From: Sphingopyxis sp. DBS4
GTDB lineage: Bacteria > Pseudomonadota > Alphaproteobacteria > Sphingomonadales > Sphingomonadaceae
Direction of reading: 5' to 3'
Length of the DNA stretch: 64,000 bases
Assembly: GCF_024628865.1 (NCBI RefSeq)
Contig: NZ_CP102386.1
Coordinates: 1 to 64,000, forward strand
Part shown: piece after piece, positions 36,093 through 44,406 of the stretch
How the letters are laid out: every line of letters starts with the position of its first letter
Position numbering within the stretch: position 1 is the first letter of the stretch
Program-made: the position numbers and the translations under genes
Notes under the pieces: model-generated
What the model was told of the DNA's origin: nothing
The model's input: only the letters and a program-made list of their open reading frames with translations
Databases searched by the model: none

Positions 36093-36131
36093 GACATCCT
36101 CCGTTCGCAATCATTTGGTCGCAGCCAGTCA

Positions 36132-36968
36132 TCAATGCACGAAGACGATCGGTAATCGTTGGTGCGCGATCAGTTCACGGGTCACGCCGCCCAGGATGAA
36201 TTCCAAGGCTCGCGAACGCCCATAACCCCCGATGACGAGCACGTCGGCGCGGCTCTCAAAGGCAAAAAGTTGCAGAGCAGCCGAGGTTCCATGCTCCGCT
36301 GAAGCAATCGCGTGAACGAGGGCATTATGGCCATGGCGGGTGATATGGCGGGCAATCCGCGTTCCCGGCGCGGGCTGACCGGATTTATCGCCGTCGAGCG
36401 AGTCTACCACGACGACGTCGACCGTCGCGCCGGGTTCGACCAGGTCGAGAACCGTCCGCGCAGCCCGAAAGGCTTCAAGCGACGCATTCCATCCAAGTGC
36501 GGCATGAGTGATGGGCGCCGGTCTCCAGGCCGCCGGCATCACCATTGTGGGCACGCCCGCGAACATGAGCGCCTCGGTGATGTGGCGACGCAGGCCATCG
36601 CTCTGCCAGCCCCCTGTTCCGGGGACGAGGACGATATCTGCATACTGCCCTTCCGCCTTGGCAAGCCCGGGGAGAAGGCCAGGCGCTTCGAACAGCGCAT
36701 GGACCTCGACGTGAACCGGCGCGCCTGCGACACGCTCGCGAACCGCCGCGACATGCTCTTTGCGCTGGGCCTCCGACGCCTCCATCGCTTCGGCATATGC
36801 CATCGGATCGACTGCTGCCGCCCAGGCGAGATTTTCGGTCACGACGACGATCGCGAGCGTTGCGTCATAAAGACCCGCGTAAGCGACCGCCTGATCGACC
36901 CCAGTCAGCGATGCAGGTGTGCCATCGACGACGGCGAGTACGTCCTTGATCGATATGTTCTTGCTCAT
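36132..36968 (-). CDS. Universal stress protein (tandem, about 278 residues)
   Basis: The protein MSKNISIKDVLAVVDGTPAS has a first Usp half ending ADIVLVPGTGGWQSDGLRRH and TMVMPAAW, and a second half starting AALGWNASLEAFRAARTVLD and ending VLVIGGYGRSRALEFILGGV then LPIVFVH. GGYGRSRALEFILGG keeps the ATP-loop glycines. It is a paralogue of the Usps at 24764 and 31700. It lies between two alcohol dehydrogenase genes (gaps of 39 and 92 bp). GTTACGGAG (minus strand, about 40 bp upstream) is one base off TTACGTAG. Confidence 0.9.
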   Translation of the reverse strand: MSKNISIKDVLAVVDGTPASLTGVDQAVAYAGLYDATLAIVVVTENLAWAAAVDPMAYAEAMEASEAQRKEHVAAVRERVAGAPVHVEVHALFEAPGLLPGLAKAEGQYADIVLVPGTGGWQSDGLRRHITEALMFAGVPTMVMPAAWRPAPITHAALGWNASLEAFRAARTVLDLVEPGATVDVVVVDSLDGDKSGQPAPGTRIARHITRHGHNALVHAIASAEHGTSAALQLFAFESRADVLVIGGYGRSRALEFILGGVTRELIAHQRLPIVFVH

Positions 36969-37060
36969 GACCGCATCATGGTTCCGAATGATCGGCCTCG
37001 CACTCCGTAACATTACCATGAGCCGCCGAGACGCCGAACAGGTCGTGAATCATGCGAACA

Positions 37061-38080
37061 TCATTCCTGACGTTGATAATTTCCCGGCTCTCCGGGAAGG
37101 AGAACGGCCGCGCCGACCAGAGCCCCTGCGCGAAGGCGCTCAAGCGCAATGTTGGCGTCAGCAAGGCGGAAGGTTGTCGTGACCGTCCTGACCCGAGCCT
37201 CTTGTGCGACTTCGAAAAAGCTCGTCCCATCGTCGCGGGTGAGATTTGCAACCGAGGCGATCGTGCGTTCGCCCCAGAGATCGGCATAGGGGAATGCGGG
37301 GATGTCGCTCATGTGAATGCCGGCACAGATGACCCGCCCTCCCTTGCGGATAGCGCGAAGCGCGACAGGGACCAGCGCACCGACCGGCGCGAAGAGGATC
37401 GCGGCATCGAGTTCCACAGGGGCCGGCTCATCCGATGATCCGGCCCACGCGCAGCCAAGCGACCGCGCAAAGTCCTGGCCCTCGCGATCGTCCGCTTTGG
37501 TGAAGGCGTAAACCTCCCTGCCCTGCCAGATGGCGATCTGCGCGATGATATGCGCCGCGGCGCCAAAGCCGTAGAGTCCAAGACACCGCCCTTCGCCGGC
37601 GGCACGCAGCGAGCGCCAGCCGATCAGGCCAGCACACAGCAGCGGCGCCGCCTCTTCATCCGAATAGAGGTCGGGGATTCGGAAACAGAAATGAGCATCG
37701 GCGACAGCATGGGTCGCATAGCCGCCGTCGCGCGTGCATCCCGTAAAGCCGGGCATGTCGCACAGATTTTCACGGCCCGAGCGGCAATAGTCGCAACGCC
37801 CGCAGCTATGGCCCAACCATGGAACGCCGACCCGGTCGCCCGGCAGGAACCCGGTCACACCCTCCCCAATCGCGGCGACGATCCCGACAATCTCATGGCC
37901 CGGGATAATCGGAAGCTGGGCCGTTACTTCACCATCGACAATGTGAAGGTCAGTCCGGCACACACCGCAGGCGATCACCTTGATGAGCAGTTCCCCTGGT
38001 CCCGGATCTGGAATCGCGCGGGCGACAAGACGCAGCGGACCGCCCACCGCGCCGAGTTCCATCGCCCACATCTCCGTCAT
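37061..38080 (-). CDS. Zinc-dependent alcohol dehydrogenase (AdhP-like)
   Basis: From MTEMWAMELGAVGGPLRLVA the protein has 339 residues. Zinc ligands are in ACGVCRTDLH and IPGHEIVG; the structural site is CGRCDYCRSGRENLC; the cofactor fold has LGLYGFGAAAHIIAQIA. CTRDGGYATHAV with the ALGAxVH-type LCAGLIGWRSL is typical of AdhP-like alcohol dehydrogenases. The last part LADANIALERLRAGALVGAAVL is the usual C-terminus. A longer frame to 38158 lacks support. It is not a close duplicate of the one at 35055, so the two likely act on different substrates. Confidence 0.9.
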   Translation of the reverse strand: MTEMWAMELGAVGGPLRLVARAIPDPGPGELLIKVIACGVCRTDLHIVDGEVTAQLPIIPGHEIVGIVAAIGEGVTGFLPGDRVGVPWLGHSCGRCDYCRSGRENLCDMPGFTGCTRDGGYATHAVADAHFCFRIPDLYSDEEAAPLLCAGLIGWRSLRAAGEGRCLGLYGFGAAAHIIAQIAIWQGREVYAFTKADDREGQDFARSLGCAWAGSSDEPAPVELDAAILFAPVGALVPVALRAIRKGGRVICAGIHMSDIPAFPYADLWGERTIASVANLTRDDGTSFFEVAQEARVRTVTTTFRLADANIALERLRAGALVGAAVLLPGEPGNYQRQE

Positions 38081-38117
38081 CGAAAGACGTCCTTTCGGGG
38101 ATATAATTATCAGCCCA

Positions 38118-38633
38118 TCATTGAAGCTGCTTCGAGACAATGACGAGGGTTGCGTCATCCGGATAGGCCTTCACCGTGAAGCCCGAGTCCCGTTCCACTT
38201 CAATCGCCTTCTGGTTCAGCCGGCTTTCGACTGCCTCCAGCGTGCGGCAGCCACGCGTCTTCGCATAGTCTGCGGCGAGGTTGAGAAGCGTCCAGCCTAC
38301 GCCTTGATGCTTATAGTCCGCACGGACCGCGATCGCCACCTCGGCGCGTTCTCCCGATGGTTCGATTGCGATCATGGCCGATCCGACCAGCGTCCCGTTG
38401 TCCGCGAAGGCCAGGAAATCCTCAGTCTGCTTGTGGTCGACATCGATCATGGACGCGATCTGGTCGTCAGAGACCTTGAGCATTGCTGTGAGGAAACGGA
38501 AGCGGAGATCTTCCGGGGTAACCCTGTCGAAAAAATCTCGGAGCAAAGGCCCATCGTCGCGCGTAACCGGCCTTAAGGACAGGCTGAGACCCGATCGGGT
38601 CACCACCTCGGTGAAGGACGCTATATCGGACAT
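38118..38633 (-). CDS. GNAT-family N-acetyltransferase
   Basis: The 171-residue protein has SLRPVTRDDGPLLRDFFDRV at the start, the substrate and acetyl-CoA strands VGSAMIAIEPSGERAEVAIA, and the pyrophosphate loop RADYKHQGVGWTLLNLAADY (Q/RxxGxG/A). The EDLRFRF motif early on is typical of acetyltransferases joined to acyl-CoA synthetase or acting on proteins (Pat-like), so it may regulate metabolic enzymes by lysine acetylation; this is inference. It lies 37 bp before the alcohol dehydrogenase at 37061-38080, probably in one operon. Confidence 0.87.
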   Translation of the reverse strand: MSDIASFTEVVTRSGLSLSLRPVTRDDGPLLRDFFDRVTPEDLRFRFLTAMLKVSDDQIASMIDVDHKQTEDFLAFADNGTLVGSAMIAIEPSGERAEVAIAVRADYKHQGVGWTLLNLAADYAKTRGCRTLEAVESRLNQKAIEVERDSGFTVKAYPDDATLVIVSKQLQ

Positions 38634-38638
38634 ATGAT

Positions 38639-38928
38639 CACCTCATCTGCGATATTGGCCATGTCGAGAGGACGGTAAGTTGCCGGCACCACGGCGCGCG
38701 CCTTTTCACACGATCCCAAGGCGCCGTCAGCCGGAATGATGACTCCTCCGTCGACGATGCGGCAGGGAGGATAGCTGACCGTTGACCTCAGCGAGCCTAG
38801 GAAGTGTACGTAACCGAAATGGAAGTTCGCTGTTTGTGGTAAAGGGACAACGGTGATGCCCATCGACCGGGGCCCATCTTGCACCACTGCTCGGCTGCGC
38901 CCATCACGGGCACAGCCTGATCTGTCAT
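38639..38928. other. 290-bp intergenic region upstream of the GNAT gene
   Basis: A minus-strand frame from 38932 overlaps the CBS stop but shows no family and poor protein character. The region holds one TACGTA box and an inferred promoter for the GNAT-ADH-Usp-ADH-phosphorylase series. Confidence 0.4.
38807..38812. promoter_or_regulatory. Candidate FixJ-type box (TACGTA) upstream of the GNAT operon
   Basis: TACGTA in GTGTACGTAACCG, in non-coding DNA 173 bp before the GNAT start at 38633. GTACGTAA matches seven of eight positions of the FixJ consensus GTAMGTAG. Confidence 0.5.
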
Positions 38929-39348
38929 TCATTCGTCCAGAAGGACACGGAGAATGTCGGCTCGGCTGATGAGGCCGACCAGCTTGCCGTTCGAAATCAC
39001 CGGCAGTCGCTTGACCCCGTGTCGTTCCATCAAGCCGATCGCATCGGTGAGCGAAGCATCGCCGTCGACCGTCACGAGTTCGGTCGACATGAGATCTCCA
39101 ACTCGCGTCGAATCCAGTGCATCCCTTCGGACCTCCGGCCCGGCATCGAACAACGAGTCCAGCCGAAACGAGTCCGTCGACTTCCGGAAGAAATCGCCTT
39201 CGGAAAGGATGCCATGAAGTTCGCCATCACCATCCACCACCGGCAAGCCGCTGATGTTGTGGTTGCCCATGCATCGGATTGCTTCCGCCAGGGAGCTTAC
39301 CGGGGTGACGGTGGCCGCCCCGAGCGTCATGATGTCGCTGACTTTCAT
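38929..39348 (-). CDS. Two-CBS-domain protein
   Basis: The 139-residue protein consists of two CBS motifs: MKVSDIMTLGAATVTPVSSL with HNISGLPVVDGDGELHGILS, and RVGDLMSTELVTVDGDASLT with GVKRLPVISNGKLVGLISRA. Such pairs form a Bateman module that senses adenosine nucleotides (AMP/ATP) or similar ligands. Stand-alone CBS proteins are frequent in hypoxia and dormancy gene sets. It starts 28 bp after the phasin gene ends, so both probably share a transcript. Confidence 0.9.
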   Translation of the reverse strand: MKVSDIMTLGAATVTPVSSLAEAIRCMGNHNISGLPVVDGDGELHGILSEGDFFRKSTDSFRLDSLFDAGPEVRRDALDSTRVGDLMSTELVTVDGDASLTDAIGLMERHGVKRLPVISNGKLVGLISRADILRVLLDE

Positions 39349-39376
39349 GCCTTGGTCCTTCCGCATTCCCTGTGGC

Positions 39377-39757
39377 TCAGGCGTTGGCTTCAGCGTTGTT
39401 TGCGACCGGCACGCCAGCAGCATTGGCGAAGGCCTGGAGCGGCGACAGGAAGAAGGCGCGCAAAGGCGCAAAGGCAACAGACAGCTGCGCCGTCTCGCTT
39501 TCCGGCGAGAAGAGGTCCCCGGCGGTTTCCTGCCATTCTTCGAACGCCGCCTTTGTGTCGGCGATGAGGGCCTGACGGTTCTGCTCCACCTCCTGGGCCA
39601 CTTCGGAAAGCTTGCCCGGCTCGAGGAAGGCGCCCAGCGCATGGGCCCCGATCGCGGCCTGCCGCGCGCCGGTGGTGCGCGCGATATCAAAGAACTTCAG
39701 CGCGAGTTGGCGGTTGGCGCCGGCGACCGCCAAGACCTGATCGAGTGGAAATGCCAT
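39377..39757 (-). CDS. Phasin-family PHA granule protein
   Basis: The 126-residue protein MAFPLDQVLAVAGANRQLAL is helical and Ala-rich, with KLSEVAQEVEQNRQALIADT and FEEWQETAGDLFSPESETAQ, a pattern of phasin-like amphipathic helices. Phasins coat polyhydroxyalkanoate granules. It lies divergently to the PHA synthase across 215 bp, which supports the call. The start at 39757 follows GGAAGGG; a longer frame lacks support. Confidence 0.72.
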   Translation of the reverse strand: MAFPLDQVLAVAGANRQLALKFFDIARTTGARQAAIGAHALGAFLEPGKLSEVAQEVEQNRQALIADTKAAFEEWQETAGDLFSPESETAQLSVAFAPLRAFFLSPLQAFANAAGVPVANNAEANA

Positions 39758-39899
39758 CGTTGGATCCCTTCCATGATGATATCCGCAAGACGAGCCTGTC
39801 ACCGGGCCGCAACCATCGGTTGCAATCATGTGAAGGTTCTTTCCCGCGGAAACACAGGTCCTGTACCCTGATTGGCGCCATGAAGAGAATGGGGATGTA

Positions 39900-39905
39900 T
39901 ACGTA
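39900..39905. promoter_or_regulatory. Candidate FixJ-type box (TACGTA) between phasin and PHA synthase
   Basis: TACGTA in TGTATACGTATCGG, 67 bp before the PHA synthase start at 39973 and 142 bp before the phasin start at 39757. The CTACGTATCGG/TATACGTATCGG similarity to the site at 23835 extends to TACGTATCGG. Confidence 0.55.
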
Positions 39906-39972
39906 TCGGTCGGCCGCTGCCGATCGGATAGGGGCGGCAGACGCTAAAGCATGACCCACGCGCGGCAGGTTG

Positions 39973-41730
39973 ATGATGAATAACATAGAGCATGTTGCCA
40001 CCGACCCTCTCGACGGTATCAGCCAGACCCTCGATCGCGCGGCGGCTGCTGGCATCGCGCACCTGACGCACGGGCTGTCGCCGGTGACGATGATGCTCGC
40101 GGCAACGGACTGGATGCTGCACCTCGCCAGCGCGCCCGGCAAGCAATTGCAATTGGGCGCCAAGGCCTTGAGAAAATGCTGGCGTTTGTCCGATTATATC
40201 GGACGAAGCCTCAGCAATCCCGATGCCACCCCCGCGATCGAGCCTCTGCCGCAGGATCGCCGGTTCATCGATCCGGCATGGAAGGAGCCGCCCTTCAACC
40301 TGATCGTCCAGGCTTTCTTGCTGAACCAGCAATGGTGGCACGCCGCGACCACCGGGATCGGCGGGGTAAGCAGGCACCATGAGGAGATCGTCGAGTTCGC
40401 GGCCCGCCAAATCCTCGATGTCTTTGCGCCGGCCAATTTCCTTGCGACCAATCCGGTCCTGCAACGCAAGATCGTCGAAACCGGCGGGCGGTGCGTCGTC
40501 GATGGCTTCCATAACCTCATGGAGGACATGCAGCGCCTGGCGCGCGGCGAGCCGCCCGTGGGCGCGGAGGCCTTTCCCGTCGGCGAGAAGGTGGCGACGG
40601 CCAGGGGGAAGGTTGTCTATCGCAACGCGCTCATCGAACTCATCCAGTATGAGCCCACGACGGAGACCGTGCGCCCCGAACCGGTCCTGATCGTCCCTGC
40701 CTGGATCATGAAATATTATATCCTCGACCTCTCGCCGGAAAATTCACTCGTACGCTGGCTGACGGATCAGGGCTTCACCGTGTTCATGATCTCCTGGCAC
40801 AACCCCGGCAAACAGGACCGCGGCCTCGATCTTGAGGACTATCGCCAGCTGGGTCCGATGGCCGCGCTGGACGTCATCGACACGATCGTGGGCGGTCAGA
40901 AGGTGCATGCCGCCGGTTACTGCCTTGGCGGCACGCTGTTGTCGATCGCCGCGGCGGCGATGGCGCGAGACGGTGACGAGCGGCTCGCCAGCGTCACCCT
41001 GCTGGCGGCCCAAACCGAGTTCAGCGAGCCGGGTGAGCTTGGTCTGTTTATCGACGAAGCCCAGCTCAACGTGCTCGACAACATGATGTGGGGCCGCGGC
41101 TATCTCGACGGCGCGCAGATGGGCGGTGCATTCCAGATTCTGCGGTCGAACGATCTCGTCTGGTCGCGCGTGCTCGGCACCTATCTCATGGGCGAACGCG
41201 AGCCGATGAGCGATCTCATGGCCTGGAACACGGACGCAACGCGCATGCCCTATCGCATGCACAGCGAATATCTGAACCGCCTGTTCCTGAACGACGATCT
41301 GGCCGAAGGAAAATACAAGGTCGATGACCGCACGATCACGCTGTCGGCGATCGATACGCCGATGTTCGTGGTCGGCACCGAGCGCGACCATGTCGCCCCG
41401 TGGCGTTCGGTCCACAAGATCCACCTGCTGACCAGTGCGGAGATCACCTTCGTGCTCACCAGCGGCGGGCATAATGCGGGGATCGTTTCCGAACCGGGTC
41501 ACAAGGGCCGCTCCTATCGGGTAATGACGCGCGAGGCGTGCGGACCATCCTATGACCCCGAGGCCTGGCTGGAACGGGCGGAAGGCAAGGCGGGGTCCTG
41601 GTGGACCGAGTGGGGCGCATGGCTCACGGCGCGCTCGGGAGCGCTGAGCGCGCCTCCGGCCATGGGCGCGCCCGACAAGGGCTTCACGCCCCTTGGCGAC
41701 GCGCCCGGCCGATATGTCCTGGAGAAATAA
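39973..41730 (+). CDS. phaC: Polyhydroxyalkanoate synthase (class I-like)
   Basis: The 585-residue protein has the PhaC N-terminal domain (RRFIDPAWKEPPFNLIVQAF) and the alpha/beta-hydrolase core. The lipase box is AAGYCLGGTLLSIA with the catalytic Cys at about residue 317; the Asp is in VGTERDHVAPWRSV and the His in LTSGGHNAGIVSEP. YLMGEREPMSDLMAWNTDAT is also typical. It polymerises 3-hydroxyacyl-CoA into storage granules. ATGs at 39973 and 39976 are both possible. It is followed after 4 bp by the MaoC-phosphotransacetylase fusion, and a TACGTA box lies 67 bp upstream. Confidence 0.93.
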   Translation: MMNNIEHVATDPLDGISQTLDRAAAAGIAHLTHGLSPVTMMLAATDWMLHLASAPGKQLQLGAKALRKCWRLSDYIGRSLSNPDATPAIEPLPQDRRFIDPAWKEPPFNLIVQAFLLNQQWWHAATTGIGGVSRHHEEIVEFAARQILDVFAPANFLATNPVLQRKIVETGGRCVVDGFHNLMEDMQRLARGEPPVGAEAFPVGEKVATARGKVVYRNALIELIQYEPTTETVRPEPVLIVPAWIMKYYILDLSPENSLVRWLTDQGFTVFMISWHNPGKQDRGLDLEDYRQLGPMAALDVIDTIVGGQKVHAAGYCLGGTLLSIAAAAMARDGDERLASVTLLAAQTEFSEPGELGLFIDEAQLNVLDNMMWGRGYLDGAQMGGAFQILRSNDLVWSRVLGTYLMGEREPMSDLMAWNTDATRMPYRMHSEYLNRLFLNDDLAEGKYKVDDRTITLSAIDTPMFVVGTERDHVAPWRSVHKIHLLTSAEITFVLTSGGHNAGIVSEPGHKGRSYRVMTREACGPSYDPEAWLERAEGKAGSWWTEWGAWLTARSGALSAPPAMGAPDKGFTPLGDAPGRYVLEK

Positions 41731-41734
41731 GCGA

Positions 41735-43156
41735 ATGACCGACGAGACGTTTATCGAGAACCGGACGTTCGACGAGATCCGGATCGGCGACACGGCAAGC
41801 GTGTCCCGCACCCTGTCGGAGAAGGACATCCAACTATTCGCGCTCGTCTCCGGTGATGTGAACCCTGCGCATCTCGATGCCGACTTTGCGCAGACGGATT
41901 TCTTTCAGCGGATCATCGCCCATGGCATGTGGGGCGGGGGGCTCATCTCGGCGGTGCTCGGGACCGAGCTGCCCGGACCGGGAACGATCTATCTCGGGCA
42001 ATCGCTGCGCTTCACGCGCCCGGTGGACATAGGCGACGTCATCACGGCATCCGTCACGGTGACGGAAAAGAAGCCCGAGGGCTGCATCCTCATCCTCGAC
42101 TGCCGCTGTGTGAACCAGAACGGCGAGACCGTTATCGCCGGGCAGGCCGAGGTCCGCGCGCCAAGCGAAAAAGTGCGCCGCCCGCGCCTGACGCTCCCCG
42201 ACGTTCGTGTCGCCACGCATGATGGATACCGGCGTTTGATCGAGCAGACGCAGGATGGAGAACCCATCGCCACCGCAGTCGCGCACCCGTGCAGCGCGGC
42301 GGCGCTCGCGGCGGCGGTGGATGCCGCGGAAACACGGCTGATCGTACCGATTCTCGTCGGCCCGGAAAAACGGATCCGCGCCGCTGCCGAGGAAGCGGGG
42401 AAGGACATTTCCGGCTACCGCCTTGTGCCTGCCGATCACAGCCACGATGCGGCCGCGAAGGCCGTGGCGCTCGTGCGCAGCGGCGAGGCGAAACTGCTGA
42501 TGAAAGGCTCGCTGCATACCGACGAGCTTATGGGCGCAGTCATATCGGCCGCAACTGGCCTCAGGACCGAGCGGCGCATCAGCCATGCCTATGTGATGGA
42601 TGTGCCGGGACATCCGACGCCGCTCATCATCACCGATGCGGCGATCAACATAGCGCCGTCTCTCAAGGAAAAAGCCGACATCATTCGCAACGCGATCGAC
42701 CTCGCCCATGTCATAGGCATCGCGGCGCCCAAGGTCGCCATTCTTTCCGCTGTCGAAACGGTGAACCCCGACCTGCCCTCGACGCTCGATGCGGCAGCCC
42801 TGTGCAAGATGGCCGACCGGGGCCAGATCAGCGGCGGCATTCTCGACGGCCCCCTCGCCTTCGACAATGCGATCAGCGAGGCGGCGGCGCGGGAAAAGGG
42901 CATCGTCTCGCCAGTCGCCGGAAAGGCGGAAATCCTGGTCGTTCCCAACCTGGAGGCTGGCAATATGCTCGCCAAGCAGCTTACCTTTCTGGGCGGCGCC
43001 GACGCCGCAGGCGTGGTCCTTGGCGCGCGGGTGCCCATCATCCTCACCAGCCGCGCGGACAGCGAGCGGACACGCCTAGCATCCTGCGCCATTGCGGCGC
43101 TGCTTGCGCGCGCCGCCCCGAAAGCCGCGCCCGGGCTCCCGCAGGCTTCCGTATGA
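41735..43156 (+). CDS. MaoC hydratase-phosphate acyltransferase fusion
   Basis: The 473-residue protein joins two domains. Residues 1-145 are a MaoC/hot-dog hydratase (FALVSGDVNPAHLDADFAQT, FFQRIIAHGMWGGGLISAVL), with the catalytic Asp/His pair in DxNPxHxD-like GDVNPAHLD. Residues about 160-465 are a phosphotransacetylase/phosphotransbutyrylase (AETRLIVPILVGPEKRI, LLMKGSLHTDELMGAVI, GGILDGPLAFDNAIS, VGLNxLV-like GNMLAKQLTFLGGADAAGVV). It converts acyl-CoA plus phosphate to acyl-phosphate. The order phaC, this gene, ackA with a 4-bp gap and an ATGA overlap implies joint use of CoA thioesters for storage or ATP. Whether acetyl- or butyryl-CoA is preferred is open. Confidence 0.9.
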   Translation: MTDETFIENRTFDEIRIGDTASVSRTLSEKDIQLFALVSGDVNPAHLDADFAQTDFFQRIIAHGMWGGGLISAVLGTELPGPGTIYLGQSLRFTRPVDIGDVITASVTVTEKKPEGCILILDCRCVNQNGETVIAGQAEVRAPSEKVRRPRLTLPDVRVATHDGYRRLIEQTQDGEPIATAVAHPCSAAALAAAVDAAETRLIVPILVGPEKRIRAAAEEAGKDISGYRLVPADHSHDAAAKAVALVRSGEAKLLMKGSLHTDELMGAVISAATGLRTERRISHAYVMDVPGHPTPLIITDAAINIAPSLKEKADIIRNAIDLAHVIGIAAPKVAILSAVETVNPDLPSTLDAAALCKMADRGQISGGILDGPLAFDNAISEAAAREKGIVSPVAGKAEILVVPNLEAGNMLAKQLTFLGGADAAGVVLGARVPIILTSRADSERTRLASCAIAALLARAAPKAAPGLPQASV

Positions 43157-44340
43157 AGGCGATCGTCAGCCTCAATTCGGGTTCGTCGAGCATCAAGTTT
43201 GCGTTCTTCACCCTGGACGGCGCGGGCCATCCGGAGCGTTCGGCAGGCGGCAAGATCGAGAAGATCGGGATCGCGCCGTCACTGGTCGCGCGCCGGGTCG
43301 ACGGCACTGTCCTTGTCGAGCGCACATGGGAACAGGGAGCTGACCTGACGCATGCCGAACTCCTCAAGGATCTGTTCGACTGGGCCATAGAGCATCTCGA
43401 AGGCCGGGAAGTGATCGCGATCGGGCACCGCGTCGTGCATGGCGGGATGCGTTTCGCCGCGCCGCGCCGCGTCGACGCCGCCCTCCTCACCGAGCTTGAC
43501 GCGCTCTGCCCGCTCGCGCCGCTCCATCAGCCGCACAATCTGGCCGCGATCCGCGCCATTGCGGCCCTGGCGCGGGATCTTCCCCAGATCGCCTGCTTCG
43601 ATACCGCCTTTCACCACGACAAGCCCGAGGTCGCCGCGCGGCTCGCGCTCCCCCGCGCGCTGCATGAGCAGGGAATCCGTCGCTATGGATTTCATGGGCT
43701 GTCCTACGAATATATCGCCGGGCAGTTGCGAACCATCGACGGGGAGCTTGCCGGCGGGCGGGTGATCGCGGCGCATCTCGGCAATGGCGCGAGCCTGTGC
43801 GCAATGCGGGACGGCAAGAGTGTCGACACCACCATGGGCTTCACGGCGCTCGATGGCCTGATGATGGGCACGCGTTGCGGAACGCTCGACCCCGGAGTCG
43901 TGCTCCACCTCCAGACGCAAATGGGCCTGAGCCCGGCCGGGATAGACGATCTGCTTTATCGCAAATCCGGCCTGCTTGGCGTGTCAGGCATATCCAGCGA
44001 CATGCGGATACTGACGGCTGACCCGAGCAGGCAATCCCAGGAAGCCGTCGAACTTTTCATCTGGCGGGCTGTCCGTGAATTCGGCGCGCTCACCGCATCG
44101 CTCGGCGGCGTTGACGGCATCGTCTTCACGGCCGGGATCGGCGAGAACCACGCGGAAATCCGCCGGCGTATTTGCGAGCGGTTCGACTGGCTGGGACTGT
44201 CGATCGACGACGATGCGAATGCCGCCAATGCCCTTTGCATCTCGGGCGGGGACAGCCGCGTCAAAGTCCTCGTCATTCCGACCGACGAGGAGCGGATGAT
44301 TGCCGATCATACGCTTGCCGTTCTGCGGTCGGGATCATGA
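43153..44340 (+). CDS. ackA: Acetate kinase
   Basis: The 395-residue protein MKAIVSLNSGSSSIKFAFFT has the acetokinase signatures: LNSGSSSIKF (signature 1), GHRVVHGG (substrate pocket), FDTAFHHDKP with the catalytic Asp, RRYGFHGLSYEYIA, AHLGNGASLCAMRDGKSVDTT-type phosphate loop, and TAGIGENHAEIRRRI. It makes ATP from acyl-phosphate. Its start overlaps the stop of the fusion gene (ATGA), a translational coupling that matches the pathway order acyl-CoA to acyl-phosphate to acid plus ATP. This is substrate-level phosphorylation suited to oxygen shortage. Confidence 0.95.
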   Translation: MKAIVSLNSGSSSIKFAFFTLDGAGHPERSAGGKIEKIGIAPSLVARRVDGTVLVERTWEQGADLTHAELLKDLFDWAIEHLEGREVIAIGHRVVHGGMRFAAPRRVDAALLTELDALCPLAPLHQPHNLAAIRAIAALARDLPQIACFDTAFHHDKPEVAARLALPRALHEQGIRRYGFHGLSYEYIAGQLRTIDGELAGGRVIAAHLGNGASLCAMRDGKSVDTTMGFTALDGLMMGTRCGTLDPGVVLHLQTQMGLSPAGIDDLLYRKSGLLGVSGISSDMRILTADPSRQSQEAVELFIWRAVREFGALTASLGGVDGIVFTAGIGENHAEIRRRICERFDWLGLSIDDDANAANALCISGGDSRVKVLVIPTDEERMIADHTLAVLRSGS

Positions 44341-44352
44341 TCCGGGCATTGC

Positions 44353-44367
44353 CGGTGTTGATCACCG
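44353..44367. terminator. Hairpin between convergent ackA and SpoIIAA-like genes
   Basis: CGGTG-TTGAT-CACCG, a 5-bp stem with a 5-nt loop, lies 13 bp after the ackA stop. The stem is identical to that at 24711-24723. No T-run. Confidence 0.3.
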
Positions 44368-44406
44368 CATCTCGCCACCCTCGCCGTCCGTTCTGCGTGG
44401 CCAGTT

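Noticed and set aside
38621-38932. 103-codon minus frame overlapping the CBS stop
   Set aside because: No family, atypical composition, and it covers a region with a TACGTA box that looks like promoter DNA. The ATGA overlap alone is weak evidence.
42289-43152. Upstream extension of the acetate kinase frame
   Set aside because: It lies inside the MaoC-phosphotransacetylase gene in another frame; acetate kinase clearly begins at 43153.
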